A stretch of DNA of 64,000 nt from JABMNT01 sp048262255 (lineage in GTDB: Bacteria > Pseudomonadota > Alphaproteobacteria > Rhodospirillales > Casp-alpha2): the NCBI GenBank assembly GCA_048262255.1, contig JBLXFH010000002.1:186001-250000 (forward strand). The letters are read 5' to 3'. The position numbers were made by a program, and so were the translations under genes. Every line of letters starts with the position of its first letter. Positions within the stretch are counted from its first letter, which is position 1. Positions 8,038 through 17,691 of the stretch are shown here, in pieces. Below the pieces are notes generated by a model. That model did no database searches and was not told the DNA's origin. It was given only the letters and a program-made list of their open reading frames with translations.

Positions 8038-9162
8038 ATGAACGGCTTCACTCTCTATGTCTTGCGGCAGCTTTTTGTAGGTATGATTCTGGTAACCGCC
8101 GGGCTTACTTGCATAATCTGGCTGTCGCAATCTTTGCGATTCATTGAAATGATCGTCAATCAGGGCGTGACTGCGGGCACCTTCATCTATTTGACGATGC
8201 TCATGCTGCCCAATTTCTTGCCGATTATTCTACCGATTGCGCTTTTTTGCGTGGTTTTGTTTATTTATGCAAAACTGGTATCGGACCGGGAGCTTGTTGT
8301 CATGCGGGCCGCCGGATTAAGTCAGATTTCACTAGCGAAACCGGCGTTGTTACTATCATTTGTTGTCGTGTTGCTGAGCTACGCCGTAAATTTGTATATA
8401 CTTCCAAACTCCTATCGCATGTTCCGTGAACTACAATTTGAAATTCGTAATTACTCACATATCTTGCTGAAAGAAGGTGCGTTTACCAATATAGCGAATG
8501 TCACTGTTTATGTCCGCGAGCGCTCCAAAGACGGCCAATTACTTGGCATTCTCGCCTACGACAATCGCGACCCTCAGAAAGCTGAAACCTGGATGGCGGC
8601 AAAAGGAGCACTGGTTGAATCCGACGAAGGGGCCCGTGTCGTTATGTTCAACGGAAACAGACAAGTTGTTGATGCCCAAACGAACCAGCTTTCAATCCTT
8701 TATTTTGACCAGGGGGTGCTTGATTTAAAGGAATTTGGCGGTGGCAACCAATCCTCAAAAACCCGGTACCGTGAAGCCCGGGAGAGAAGTTTGCCTGAAC
8801 TTCTGGACATAAAGAATGACCCAACCGTATCCGATCACGATATTGGCAAATTTACTATCGAGGCACATAAGAGAATTACATCTCCCATAAGTGCCTTGGG
8901 TTTTGCACTCATTGCCTTGAGCTTTCTGGTCCTTGGAAGTTTTAGCCGGCGCAGCCAAACACGTCAGATTACTATCAGCGTTTTTATTGTCATCGGACTA
9001 TCGATTTCAACGATTGGGCTAGAAAATTTAGCTGCAAAACAGCTCCGCCTCATTCCACTCCTTTATTTACACGCATTATTGCCTGTTTTCCTTTGCCTGA
9101 TCGCATTACTGAATCCGTTTACGATTAGCCGCATTCTTCCTAACAAGAGAATGAGAGCCTAA
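8038..9162 (+). CDS. lptF: LPS export permease LptF
   Basis: Inner-membrane subunit of the LptB2FG transporter that extracts lipopolysaccharide and pushes it onto the LptC-LptA bridge. The 374 residues show three N-terminal membrane helices (about 13-33, 52-78, 100-120), a periplasmic jellyroll region (about 125-270) and three C-terminal helices, the YjgP/YjgQ topology. The coupling-helix motif SDRELVVMRAAGLS is clear. It is followed 6 bases later by lptG. The 90-base gap after fliP shows no strong terminator. Confidence 0.95.
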   Translation: MNGFTLYVLRQLFVGMILVTAGLTCIIWLSQSLRFIEMIVNQGVTAGTFIYLTMLMLPNFLPIILPIALFCVVLFIYAKLVSDRELVVMRAAGLSQISLAKPALLLSFVVVLLSYAVNLYILPNSYRMFRELQFEIRNYSHILLKEGAFTNIANVTVYVRERSKDGQLLGILAYDNRDPQKAETWMAAKGALVESDEGARVVMFNGNRQVVDAQTNQLSILYFDQGVLDLKEFGGGNQSSKTRYREARERSLPELLDIKNDPTVSDHDIGKFTIEAHKRITSPISALGFALIALSFLVLGSFSRRSQTRQITISVFIVIGLSISTIGLENLAAKQLRLIPLLYLHALLPVFLCLIALLNPFTISRILPNKRMRA

Positions 9163-9168
9163 GAAGAA

Positions 9169-10269
9169 ATGCGCATTTCAACCACACTTTCATATTACAT
9201 CGGTCGGCAATTTTTACTGTCCTTCCTCTTGTTGTTCACATTGTTCATGCTCTTAATCCTGTTGTTTGATACCGTTGAACTGTTGCGTAGGGCCGCTTCC
9301 AAACCGGATGTCAGCTTTGCCATGGTCATCGAAATGGCGCTGCTGAAATTACCCTATATGGGTCAGGAAACGTTCCCGTTTGCGGTTCTTTTTGGCGGCA
9401 TGGCGGCGTTTTGGCGGCTCACCCGCAGCAACGAACTAGTCATTACCCGGGGCGCCGGTGTTTCGGCTTGGCAATTTATGTTACCCGTAATCGGTATTGC
9501 CTTTTTGCTGGGGGTTTTTCAGAGTGCCGTGCTGAACCACTTTGCATCGACTACGCTAACGCGCTATCAAATGCTGGAAGCCCGCAACTTGAAAGGCGAT
9601 GAAAATCTTCTGGAACTGGCGGGCTCGGGGCTTTGGTTACGTCAGTCGAATGAGGTCGGACAGTCGGTTGTCCACGCTGCACAGGTCGTACAGCAAGGCA
9701 ATAATGTTGAATTGAGTACGGTGGTCGTTTTTATGTATTCCGGGACAGATACCTTCAGCGGTCGGATAAATGCCGAAAAGGCAAAACTTGATGACGGTTT
9801 TTGGCATATGACGAACGCCTGGGTCTATCGGCCGGAAACCACACCAACATTTGAAAAAGAGTACTGGCTGGAAACGGATCTGACTTTAGGGAAAATTCAG
9901 GACAGCTTCGCCCCCCCGGAAACCATGTCTTTCTGGGCACTCCCCGGTTTTATCGATCAACTGGAAAAGGCTGGGTTTTCAGCAATTCGCCATCGCCTTC
10001 ACTGGCACACCCTGTTGGCGGCACCTTTTTTGATGTGTGCGATGGTTCTCATTGCGGCGACATTCACGCTGCGACAGTCGCGTCGGGGGGCCACAACATT
10101 TGTAATCGCTGGTGGTGTATTCACCGGTTTTATCCTTTATTTCTTTTCTGATGTTGTTTTCGCCCTCGGATTGTCCGATAGCATACCGGTTGCTTTGGCT
10201 GCGTGGGCTCCTTCTGGAGTGGCCACCTTACTGGGACTCGCGACTTTGCTCCACTTAGAGGACGGGTGA
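9169..10269 (+). CDS. lptG: LPS export permease LptG
   Basis: Partner permease of LptF. The 366-residue protein has the same six-helix topology with a central periplasmic domain. The cytoplasmic motif NELVITRGAGVSAWQFMLP corresponds to the LptF coupling helix. It lies between lptF and lptD, so the inner-membrane pump and the outer-membrane translocon are encoded together. The lptD start codon follows its stop by two bases. Confidence 0.95.
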   Translation: MRISTTLSYYIGRQFLLSFLLLFTLFMLLILLFDTVELLRRAASKPDVSFAMVIEMALLKLPYMGQETFPFAVLFGGMAAFWRLTRSNELVITRGAGVSAWQFMLPVIGIAFLLGVFQSAVLNHFASTTLTRYQMLEARNLKGDENLLELAGSGLWLRQSNEVGQSVVHAAQVVQQGNNVELSTVVVFMYSGTDTFSGRINAEKAKLDDGFWHMTNAWVYRPETTPTFEKEYWLETDLTLGKIQDSFAPPETMSFWALPGFIDQLEKAGFSAIRHRLHWHTLLAAPFLMCAMVLIAATFTLRQSRRGATTFVIAGGVFTGFILYFFSDVVFALGLSDSIPVALAAWAPSGVATLLGLATLLHLEDG

Positions 10270-10271
10270 AT

Positions 10272-13019
10272 ATGTGCCGACGCAGATCTATTTTCTCCAT
10301 GTCTCCTGTTCTGGTTTTGGCTGTCACCGCTTATGCCATTGCTGGCGCAAATCTCGTTCAGGCCGCTGAAAACCCAACGCAAGAGCGCCCTTTGGGTATC
10401 TTGTTCACACCATTGCCAACGGATGCGGCTATAGAATCTGCACCCAATCCAACCGTCTCTTCGGAAAACCTGACCAGCCCGCCGCCCTTAGGGCTTTTGC
10501 TCGCGCCCCTGAGCGATGGCAATCAGGCAAAAACAGCAAGCCCCATTGCAAATACAACGTTAAGACCGCAACTTCCTGATATTCGTCCCGCCCCTCCTGT
10601 AGTGGCTGGCTCGGCTGTTTCCGGCGATCGACCGTTGGGTCTATTGATGGACCGCACGACTTTTGAACCAGGCTATTTACCGGACGATGCCATCTCGCAA
10701 CCCACAAACACCCAACCACTTGCATCGCCCCGATATGTCGCCCCAACGGCCAACTGGAATCAACAAGGTGCATCCGCTGAGCGCCCATTGGGAACGCTTT
10801 TACGGTCTGGCAGCTACACACCTGTTGACGCATCGCCGCCTCAACCTGTTGCGCCCCCCATGTCCGCACGGCCTGCACAATCGCTCCCTCGGACGGAGAG
10901 TCTGGAGCCGATACCGGTATCATCCAGCACCGATGAACCCCCAGTCAATTTCATCGCCGACGAAATGGTTTTTGATCGCGAAAAAGGTATTGTCGCCGCC
11001 TTGGGTAACGTTGAAATCCGCTTTCAGGAACGGAGTTTACGAGCCGATAAAGTTTCCTACAACCGTGCCACAAATATCGTGATCGCTGAAGGAAACGTCA
11101 TCATTCAGGAGCCAACGACAGAAACGATATATGGCGATAAAGTCCAATTATCTGGTGATTTACGCGACGGTTTTATCCTGAATATCGGCATCATCCTGCA
11201 GGATCATTCCCGGATAGCCGGTTCATCAGGGTCCCGTACAGACGGTCAGAAAACCGAGATGAACCATGCAATCTACTCTCCATGCAACCTCTGCGAAACA
11301 GATCCATCAAAGCCGCCTTTATGGCAAATAAAGGCCGTTAAAGTTACCCATGATCAAAATGCCCAGGTTGTTGAGTACCGTGATGCCTGGATTGAGTTTT
11401 TTGGCTTTCCGGTTTTTTACACGCCCTATTTCCGGCACCCGGACCCAACGGTTAAACGCAAATCCGGTTTATTATTTCCAAGTATCGGCAACTCATCCGA
11501 TTTAGGGACCATCATCCAGACGCCCTATTTCCTGAATATCTCCCCACATGAAGATGCCACAATTACGCCTATTCTGATGACAGCCGAAACACCCATATTG
11601 AGTGCTGAATACCGTAATCGCCTGAACAATGGGGCTGTTGATGTTTCAGGAAGTGTCACAGCCAATTCTGATGACGACGGCGACTTCGGTACCGAGAAAG
11701 GCAGCTATGGTATTCGGGGGCATATTGAGAGTGAGGGGCGTTTTGATATCAATCAGGCCTGGCGATGGGGATTTGATGGTAACTGGACGTCAGACGATAC
11801 CTATATGCGCCGCTACGGCTTTGGCGGTCCGTCCACGCTGGAGAGCCGCCTGTTCACGGAATCCTTCAAAAACAGAAGCTACTTTTCTGCCAGTGCTATC
11901 CGTTTTCAAGGTCTGCAAGCCGAAGATGATTCCGGCCAGATTCCATTAATTCTGCCATTGGTGGATTTCAATTACGTTGGACAAAAAGACAGGTTGGGTG
12001 GAAACACAAACTTCGACTTTAACTTTCTGGCCCTAACGCGCGACGACGGAACAGATACCCGTCGGGTTTCCGCCCGCTCAATGTGGCAGCGGCCTTTCGC
12101 TGGCGCTCTGGGTGATGTTTACAATGTGTCCTTTGGCTTGAATACGGATGTCTATCATGTCAATGGACTGGCCCGAAGCGGATATGAATCTTCCTATACG
12201 GGTGTCAGCTATCGGGTCACTCCGGAAGCCGCACTCGAGTGGCGCATGCCATTTGCCAAATCGGATGGTATCACCAGCCAGGTTATTGAACCGATTGCGG
12301 CTTTCATGTGGAGCCCCTATGGGGGTAATGCATCGGACATTCCCAATGAAGACAGCATCGAGCTGGAATTTGACGATACCAACCTTTTTCGCACGAACCG
12401 GTTTTCCGGCCTGGACAGAGTCGAAGGGGGCCCCCGCATCGTTTATGGCTTGAAATGGGGGGCTTACGGAACTGAAGGCAGCAAGACCAATATGTTCATT
12501 GGCCAGTCCTGGAGGCCCAAAACGGATGACACCTATGCAGCAGGGTCTGGATTGGAGGACAATTTTTCTGATATCGTTGCACGCATGAGCATTTCACCGG
12601 TCCCTTATCTGTCCGCATCATACCGCACCCGGTTTAGCTCCGACCGTTTTTCACCGAACAGAAACGAGATCAGTATGAATGCTGGCGCTCCCTTGCTCAG
12701 AGTTACTGGAAATTATGTCTTTCTTGATCGCCAGTCGGGCAGTGAATTTTCCGGTCGCGAAGAGCTCAGTATGTCCGCAAGTTCCCAAATCAACCGGTTC
12801 TGGTCGACCCGCCTTAATGCAACACGGGACATGGATGCCAGCGAAATGCGCACAGCCGGCATGCAGTTGGTCTATGAAGATGAATGTGTCGTGTTTACAA
12901 GCCGTTTAACTCGAACCTTCTTCGAAGACCGTGACATTGAACCTACCGACGCCATTACATTTAATCTGATCTTAAAAACCCTCGGCGAAGTCCATACCGG
13001 TGCAAGCCTGAGCCAATAA
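10272..13019 (+). CDS. lptD: LPS-assembly outer membrane protein LptD
   Basis: Outer-membrane barrel that inserts LPS into the outer leaflet. I place the start at ATG 10272 because it gives a normal signal peptide (MCRRRSIF to about VQAAEN) and has GAGGACGG upstream; the open frame continues further upstream inside lptG. The 915 residues comprise the signal, a proline-rich region to about 215, an OstA/LptA-like domain (about 225-335) and the LptD barrel. Cysteines occur at about 338 and 341 (CNLC) and about 872 (DECVVF), suitable for the inter-domain disulphides of the family. The oddity is four RPLG-type motifs in the N-terminal region (near residues 39, 70, 120 and 171), reported separately. 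Confidence 0.95.
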   Translation: MCRRRSIFSMSPVLVLAVTAYAIAGANLVQAAENPTQERPLGILFTPLPTDAAIESAPNPTVSSENLTSPPPLGLLLAPLSDGNQAKTASPIANTTLRPQLPDIRPAPPVVAGSAVSGDRPLGLLMDRTTFEPGYLPDDAISQPTNTQPLASPRYVAPTANWNQQGASAERPLGTLLRSGSYTPVDASPPQPVAPPMSARPAQSLPRTESLEPIPVSSSTDEPPVNFIADEMVFDREKGIVAALGNVEIRFQERSLRADKVSYNRATNIVIAEGNVIIQEPTTETIYGDKVQLSGDLRDGFILNIGIILQDHSRIAGSSGSRTDGQKTEMNHAIYSPCNLCETDPSKPPLWQIKAVKVTHDQNAQVVEYRDAWIEFFGFPVFYTPYFRHPDPTVKRKSGLLFPSIGNSSDLGTIIQTPYFLNISPHEDATITPILMTAETPILSAEYRNRLNNGAVDVSGSVTANSDDDGDFGTEKGSYGIRGHIESEGRFDINQAWRWGFDGNWTSDDTYMRRYGFGGPSTLESRLFTESFKNRSYFSASAIRFQGLQAEDDSGQIPLILPLVDFNYVGQKDRLGGNTNFDFNFLALTRDDGTDTRRVSARSMWQRPFAGALGDVYNVSFGLNTDVYHVNGLARSGYESSYTGVSYRVTPEAALEWRMPFAKSDGITSQVIEPIAAFMWSPYGGNASDIPNEDSIELEFDDTNLFRTNRFSGLDRVEGGPRIVYGLKWGAYGTEGSKTNMFIGQSWRPKTDDTYAAGSGLEDNFSDIVARMSISPVPYLSASYRTRFSSDRFSPNRNEISMNAGAPLLRVTGNYVFLDRQSGSEFSGREELSMSASSQINRFWSTRLNATRDMDASEMRTAGMQLVYEDECVVFTSRLTRTFFEDRDIEPTDAITFNLILKTLGEVHTGASLSQ

Positions 13020-13021
13020 TC

Positions 13022-14368
13022 ATGGATATATCTTCCTCCACCTGCCAACCCTGTATCTTGCCATATAAACGACGGATTTCCGTAGTCCGGCTTTTGTATG
13101 CTTTTACCGTCGCAGTCATTGGGAGCTTAATGCTATCAACTGCGGCACATGCCCAGCAATCTTTGCGCATTGCTGCAATCGTTAACGAAGAAATGATTTC
13201 GGTCTTCGATTTGCAAGCCCGGATTTCACTGGTTGCCGCTTTTTCCGGCATACCGAATTCACCTGAGAACCAGCAACGCCTGGCACCTCAGGTTTTGCAG
13301 TCTTTAATTGACGAACATATCCGCATGCAGGAGGCCAAGCGCCTGGAAATCGAAGCGAGCGAGGCTGAACTCAATGCAGAGAAAGCGGTCATCGAAAAAC
13401 AACTCAACATCAAATCTGGTGAATTGACAAAAACCCTGGAAGCCTCGGGTATCAATCCGTCGACACTTCACGAACAATTGAAATCAAAAATTGTCTGGAC
13501 CAAACTTATCCGAGGGCAATTTGGCAGGACCGTGCAAATCAGTGACGACGAAGTCGATGAAGTTATCGAGGAAATAAAGCAAAACAAAGGAAAACCCGAA
13601 AATCTTGTTTCCGAAATTTTCCTTCCTGTGGAATCTGACCAGAAATCTGGCGATGTTTCGCAATTGGCGGCACGCCTTATCCAGCAGATACAGGCCGGAG
13701 CGAACTTTGCCGCCATCGCCAGAAACTTCTCACAGAGCACTTCCGCACAAAACGGAGGGAATCTGGGATGGAACCGCATTGGTGAACTGGGATCTGAGAT
13801 CGACCCTGTGATTCAAAAACTGGCCCCTGGAGAAATATCGCCCCCAATCCGTACGGCCGACGGCATTTATATTTTTCAACTTCGTGCACGACGGCTTTCC
13901 ACCGGCCTTGAAAGCGCACCAACAGAGCCGGAAAAAGTGTCCCTCAAACAGTTTCATCTTGAAGCCGCACCTGGATATTCAGAAGAACAAATTGAGCAGA
14001 TTAAAAACAAGTCGAAAACTCTTACCACTGGCGTTCGCGGCTGCGATGCCTTTGATGCTTTGAACAAACAGTCTGGCTCACCCCTGTCCGGAGAACTCGG
14101 CACTTTCGCCATTGATCAGATTTCGGAACAGATGCAGTCGCTGGTCCGAGAACTTCCGGTCGGGCAACCCAGCGAACCTTTTTATACAGGTGATGGCGTC
14201 ATCGTTCTCATGGTTTGCGATCGTGTCATCCCAGAAGCTGCCCCTGTCAATCTTGATCAAATTCGTAACAATATCCGCAACAACCTGATTGCTGGCCGAC
14301 TTTCTCTGTCGGCACGGCGTTATCTCCGCGATTTGCGTCGCACGTCCTTTATTGATGTGCGCCTTTAG
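13022..14368 (+). CDS. surA: Periplasmic chaperone / peptidyl-prolyl isomerase SurA
   Basis: Periplasmic chaperone for outer-membrane proteins such as LptD. The 448 residues have an N-terminal signal (hydrophobic stretch about 23-41, AHAQQS cleavage region) and a SurA_N chaperone domain (about 45-170, with VNEEMISVFDLQARI). A parvulin domain follows (about 190-300, including FSQSTSAQNGGNLGWNRIGE), then a second, degenerate C-terminal parvulin region. It begins 2 bases after the lptD stop, in the classical lptD-surA-pdxA-rsmA order. Confidence 0.93.
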   Translation: MDISSSTCQPCILPYKRRISVVRLLYAFTVAVIGSLMLSTAAHAQQSLRIAAIVNEEMISVFDLQARISLVAAFSGIPNSPENQQRLAPQVLQSLIDEHIRMQEAKRLEIEASEAELNAEKAVIEKQLNIKSGELTKTLEASGINPSTLHEQLKSKIVWTKLIRGQFGRTVQISDDEVDEVIEEIKQNKGKPENLVSEIFLPVESDQKSGDVSQLAARLIQQIQAGANFAAIARNFSQSTSAQNGGNLGWNRIGELGSEIDPVIQKLAPGEISPPIRTADGIYIFQLRARRLSTGLESAPTEPEKVSLKQFHLEAAPGYSEEQIEQIKNKSKTLTTGVRGCDAFDALNKQSGSPLSGELGTFAIDQISEQMQSLVRELPVGQPSEPFYTGDGVIVLMVCDRVIPEAAPVNLDQIRNNIRNNLIAGRLSLSARRYLRDLRRTSFIDVRL

Positions 14369-14377
14369 GCGGTGGTA

Positions 14378-15397
14378 ATGGATAACCGCGCTTTGCTACC
14401 GCTTGCGGTAACCATGGGAGAACCTGCTGGTATCGGTGGAGAAATCATACTGAAGGCGTGGGCAGCGGAACACCAAATTCTTTCCCCATTTTTTGTCATA
14501 GATGACATTCACCGCTTGCAAAACATTGCTGCTGAACTGGGCATTGAAACACCTGTATATGAATATACGGACTCGGATGATATCGAAGGTCTGTTCAAAA
14601 AAGGCCTCCCAGTTCTTCACACACCCCTACCCAAACCTCAGAAAGCTGGCGTTTTAAACCCTGAAAACGCCAAAGCTGTGATCGGCTCAATTACCCAAGC
14701 CGTCCATCTGACGATGACCGGAAGGGCTTCCGGACTGGTAACCAACCCCATACAGAAAAGCGCCTTGTATGACGCTGGATTTTCGCACCCTGGCCATACA
14801 GAGTTTCTGGCCGCCTTCTGCGAAACGCCGCCAACACCAGTGATGATGCTGGCCTGTGAACAACTCCGCGTGGTCCCGGTAACTATTCACCTGAGCCTGC
14901 AAGATGCCTTGGCGGCACTTACGACCGAAGTCATTGTCGAACAGACCCGCATCACCGCTGAAGCGCTGCAGAGAGATTTTGGCATTAACCGCCCGCGTCT
15001 GGCGATTGCCGGATTGAACCCCCATGCCGGCGAAAATGGCGCTATGGGGACGGAAGAACAGCGTATTATTCAACCAGCCATCGACATTCTGAAAAATGAT
15101 GGTCTCACAATTTCAGGACCGCACCCGCCCGACACCCTGTTTTCGGCGCAAGCTCGGCCCACCTATGATGCGGCCATCTGCATGTATCACGATCAGGCTT
15201 TGATCCCCATCAAAACACTCGATTTTGATGGGGGCGTTAATGTCACACTGGGCTTACCGTTTGTCCGCACGTCGCCTGACCACGGCACGGCGCTGGATAT
15301 TGTGGGAACCGGTAAAGCCAGCTCGCGTAGCCTTGTCGCCGCCCTGAGAATGGCGGCTAGCCTGGCAGCAAACCGGGCGATTTTTGCCCATGACTGA
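14378..15397 (+). CDS. pdxA: 4-hydroxythreonine-4-phosphate dehydrogenase PdxA
   Basis: Oxidises 4-phosphohydroxy-L-threonine in the DXP-dependent pyridoxal phosphate pathway. Family motifs include TMGEPAGIGGEI at the N-terminus, FSHPGHTEFLA, AGLNPHAGENGAMG and the metal/substrate region MYHDQALIPIKTLDFDGGVN. I prefer ATG 14378 (339 residues) over GTG 14372 because AGGCGG is then at a workable distance. Its stop overlaps the rsmA start by 8 bases. Confidence 0.95.
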   Translation: MDNRALLPLAVTMGEPAGIGGEIILKAWAAEHQILSPFFVIDDIHRLQNIAAELGIETPVYEYTDSDDIEGLFKKGLPVLHTPLPKPQKAGVLNPENAKAVIGSITQAVHLTMTGRASGLVTNPIQKSALYDAGFSHPGHTEFLAAFCETPPTPVMMLACEQLRVVPVTIHLSLQDALAALTTEVIVEQTRITAEALQRDFGINRPRLAIAGLNPHAGENGAMGTEEQRIIQPAIDILKNDGLTISGPHPPDTLFSAQARPTYDAAICMYHDQALIPIKTLDFDGGVNVTLGLPFVRTSPDHGTALDIVGTGKASSRSLVAALRMAASLAANRAIFAHD

Positions 15398-16214
15398 ACG
15401 TTATCCAGACGGCCTGCCGCCCTTGCGCGATGTCATCCAGCGCCTTGATCTCCGCGCCAAACGCTCTTTCGGGCAGAATTTCCTGCTGGACCTGAACCTG
15501 ACGCAACGTATTGCCGGAGCGGCGCTTGATCTCACTGGTTTTAACGTCATTGAGATTGGCCCCGGCCCTGGCGGCCTGACCCGGGCCCTGCTGATGCAGG
15601 GTGCAGAACGGGTCTTTACCATTGAGCGCGATTTCCGCTGCATCGACGCCATAAACGAAATCGCCGAAGCTTACCCCGGGCGCGTCAGCATTGTCGAAGC
15701 CGATGCCCTGACCATCCAGCTAGCTGATATCTGTCCGCCTCCCCGGAAAATTGTCGCCAACCTACCCTATAATGTGGCGACACCGCTGCTGATCCAGTGG
15801 CTCAAAAACATATCCGAAATTGAAGGCATGACCCTGATGTTCCAGAAAGAGGTCGCCGACCGCCTGACCGCCGTTCCCAGAACCAAGGCCTACGGCAGAC
15901 TGTCCGTTATGGCACAATGGTTATGCCATGTCCGTCAGGAATTCAACGTCGCCAGAGAAGCTTTCACGCCGCCACCCAAGGTAACCTCAACGGTTGTCAG
16001 CCTCACCCCCCGCGCCGAGCCGTTGGCCGAAGCCACATGGGAGGCGTTGGAAAAAGTGACAGCTGCGGCATTTGGTCAGCGCCGCAAAATGCTGCGGGCC
16101 AGCCTGAAGCATTTCGGGTTTGATTTCGAAAGCCTTGGCATTTCAGAAACTTCCCGCGCGGAAGAATTGAGCATTGAGCAGTTCTGCGCACTGGCTCGGG
16201 CCTTATCGGAATAG
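15390..16214 (+). CDS. rsmA: 16S rRNA (A1518/A1519) dimethyltransferase RsmA
   Basis: KsgA-family enzyme that dimethylates two adjacent adenines in helix 45 of 16S rRNA late in 30S assembly. The 274-residue protein shows RSFGQNFLLDLNLTQRIAG, the SAM motif IEIGPGPGGLTRALL, and the catalytic NLPYNVATPLL. ATG 15390 is preferred over the TTG at 15384. It overlaps pdxA by 8 bases, and the gene ends the lpt-surA operon. Confidence 0.96.
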   Translation: MTERYPDGLPPLRDVIQRLDLRAKRSFGQNFLLDLNLTQRIAGAALDLTGFNVIEIGPGPGGLTRALLMQGAERVFTIERDFRCIDAINEIAEAYPGRVSIVEADALTIQLADICPPPRKIVANLPYNVATPLLIQWLKNISEIEGMTLMFQKEVADRLTAVPRTKAYGRLSVMAQWLCHVRQEFNVAREAFTPPPKVTSTVVSLTPRAEPLAEATWEALEKVTAAAFGQRRKMLRASLKHFGFDFESLGISETSRAEELSIEQFCALARALSE

Positions 16215-16262
16215 ATAGTCGGTTCCATTTTACCCCGACCGGCAACCCTTCCGCACCCTTCT

Positions 16263-17690
16263 TTAATTGGGCTGACACGTGCGCTCCGGCGGGAACCAGA
16301 CGATCACAGTTGTCCCCTCGCCGACGCGGCTTTCAATCGATAACACTCCGTCATGCATTTCCACCAGACGTTTCGATAGTGACAGGCCCAGCCCCGTCCC
16401 TTCATGGGCCAATTCCGGATTTTCCCTGATCTGGCCAAACGGCTCCAGGGCTTTTGGAATGTCGGTCTCTTCAATACCAATCCCCGAGTCTGAAATTTTC
16501 AAAACGATGCTGCCAATTTCATCGAACCCGGCATTGATGGATATATGTCCCGATTCTGGCGTGAACTTGACAGCATTGGACAACAGATTGATCAAGATCT
16601 GGCGGATGATTCGCACATCCGCAAGCAAACGCCCGTTATCCAACCGGATTTCGGTTTTGACATCATGGTTTTTGGACTTGCCGCGCAACATCACAAATTT
16701 CAATGCAGCCTCAACCACATCACGAATATCGATTTCTTCCTCAACAATCGTCACTTCTCCAGCTTCGATCTTCGAGACATCCAGAATATCATTGATCACT
16801 TCCAACAGATGTTCGCCTGAAAACAGAACATCTTTGGCATATTCAACATATTTCGGGTTGTTGAGCTTGCCCAGAATTTCGCCGCTGATCAGTTGTGAAT
16901 AGCCAATGATGGAATTGAGCGGCGTGCGCAACTCGTGGCTCATGTTGGCGAGAAATTCCGATTTCGTTCGGTTGGCATGTTCAGACGCTTCATTCGCCAG
17001 ACGCAGCGCTTTCTCGATCTTTTTCAAACGATACATTTGAAAGACCAGGGCTACCGCAATGGCCGTCAACAGCAGCAATAGAACAATAATACTGATCCTG
17101 AAATTCTGTATCCGCCTTGACTCCTGATGCAGAAGATCAACCGCATTCGATTGCGCATCTTCGTAAGCGATTTTCATGGAATCAAAGGCGTCTGTCGTAC
17201 GGCGGTCAACCAGCAACATCATCTCTGGTGCCGCTGGTGGCATCTCATATACGCCTTTAGTCAGCCAGAGATTGACATCAAAAACGGCGGGATTGATAAG
17301 TGCATGCATGGTCGATGCTCCCGCAATTTCATCAAAACTATAGGCGTTACGGAGCATCTGAAGCTGTGCTTCTACTTTTTCAACGCGATTGAGAACCGCT
17401 TTAACATGCTGTGCGGCAGGCAACCCGATCGACGACCTGACCTCCAAGATCAAATCCGAAGTATCCTGCATGAGAACTGTGATGTCGCGTTGCTGTTGCG
17501 CGATCTTGACCGGCAACGAAATTTCGATATCGAGTAATGTGGTCCAGGTAAAATAAACGGTCCCGAAGAAACCCGTCAGAATACTGAAGAAGACCAGGAG
17601 CGGAAGAATGATCGCTTTTCTGATTTTACATACCCTGCTGAACCATGAGGGTTTCCGGGCAGTCGTCAGCCCCGGCATAGGCTTAGGCAT
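16263..17690 (-). CDS. Membrane sensor histidine kinase paired with a TAXI receptor
   Basis: Sensor kinase with a cytoplasmic N-terminus, membrane helix 1 (about residues 28-50), a periplasmic domain of about 145 residues with no recognised fold, membrane helix 2 (about 197-219), HisKA with NMSHELRTPLNS (His about 252), and HATPase with N-box NLLSNAVKF and G-box GTGLGLSLSKRL. No receiver domain and no adjacent response regulator are present. I chose ATG 17690, one base after the stop of the TAXI gene (475 residues); the frame is open to 17732, which would add 14 residues. Tight linkage to the TAXI solute receptor suggests that receptor is its ligand-binding partner. The signal is unknown. Confidence 0.9.
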   Translation of the reverse strand: MPKPMPGLTTARKPSWFSRVCKIRKAIILPLLVFFSILTGFFGTVYFTWTTLLDIEISLPVKIAQQQRDITVLMQDTSDLILEVRSSIGLPAAQHVKAVLNRVEKVEAQLQMLRNAYSFDEIAGASTMHALINPAVFDVNLWLTKGVYEMPPAAPEMMLLVDRRTTDAFDSMKIAYEDAQSNAVDLLHQESRRIQNFRISIIVLLLLLTAIAVALVFQMYRLKKIEKALRLANEASEHANRTKSEFLANMSHELRTPLNSIIGYSQLISGEILGKLNNPKYVEYAKDVLFSGEHLLEVINDILDVSKIEAGEVTIVEEEIDIRDVVEAALKFVMLRGKSKNHDVKTEIRLDNGRLLADVRIIRQILINLLSNAVKFTPESGHISINAGFDEIGSIVLKISDSGIGIEETDIPKALEPFGQIRENPELAHEGTGLGLSLSKRLVEMHDGVLSIESRVGEGTTVIVWFPPERTCQPN

Positions 17691-17691
17691 A

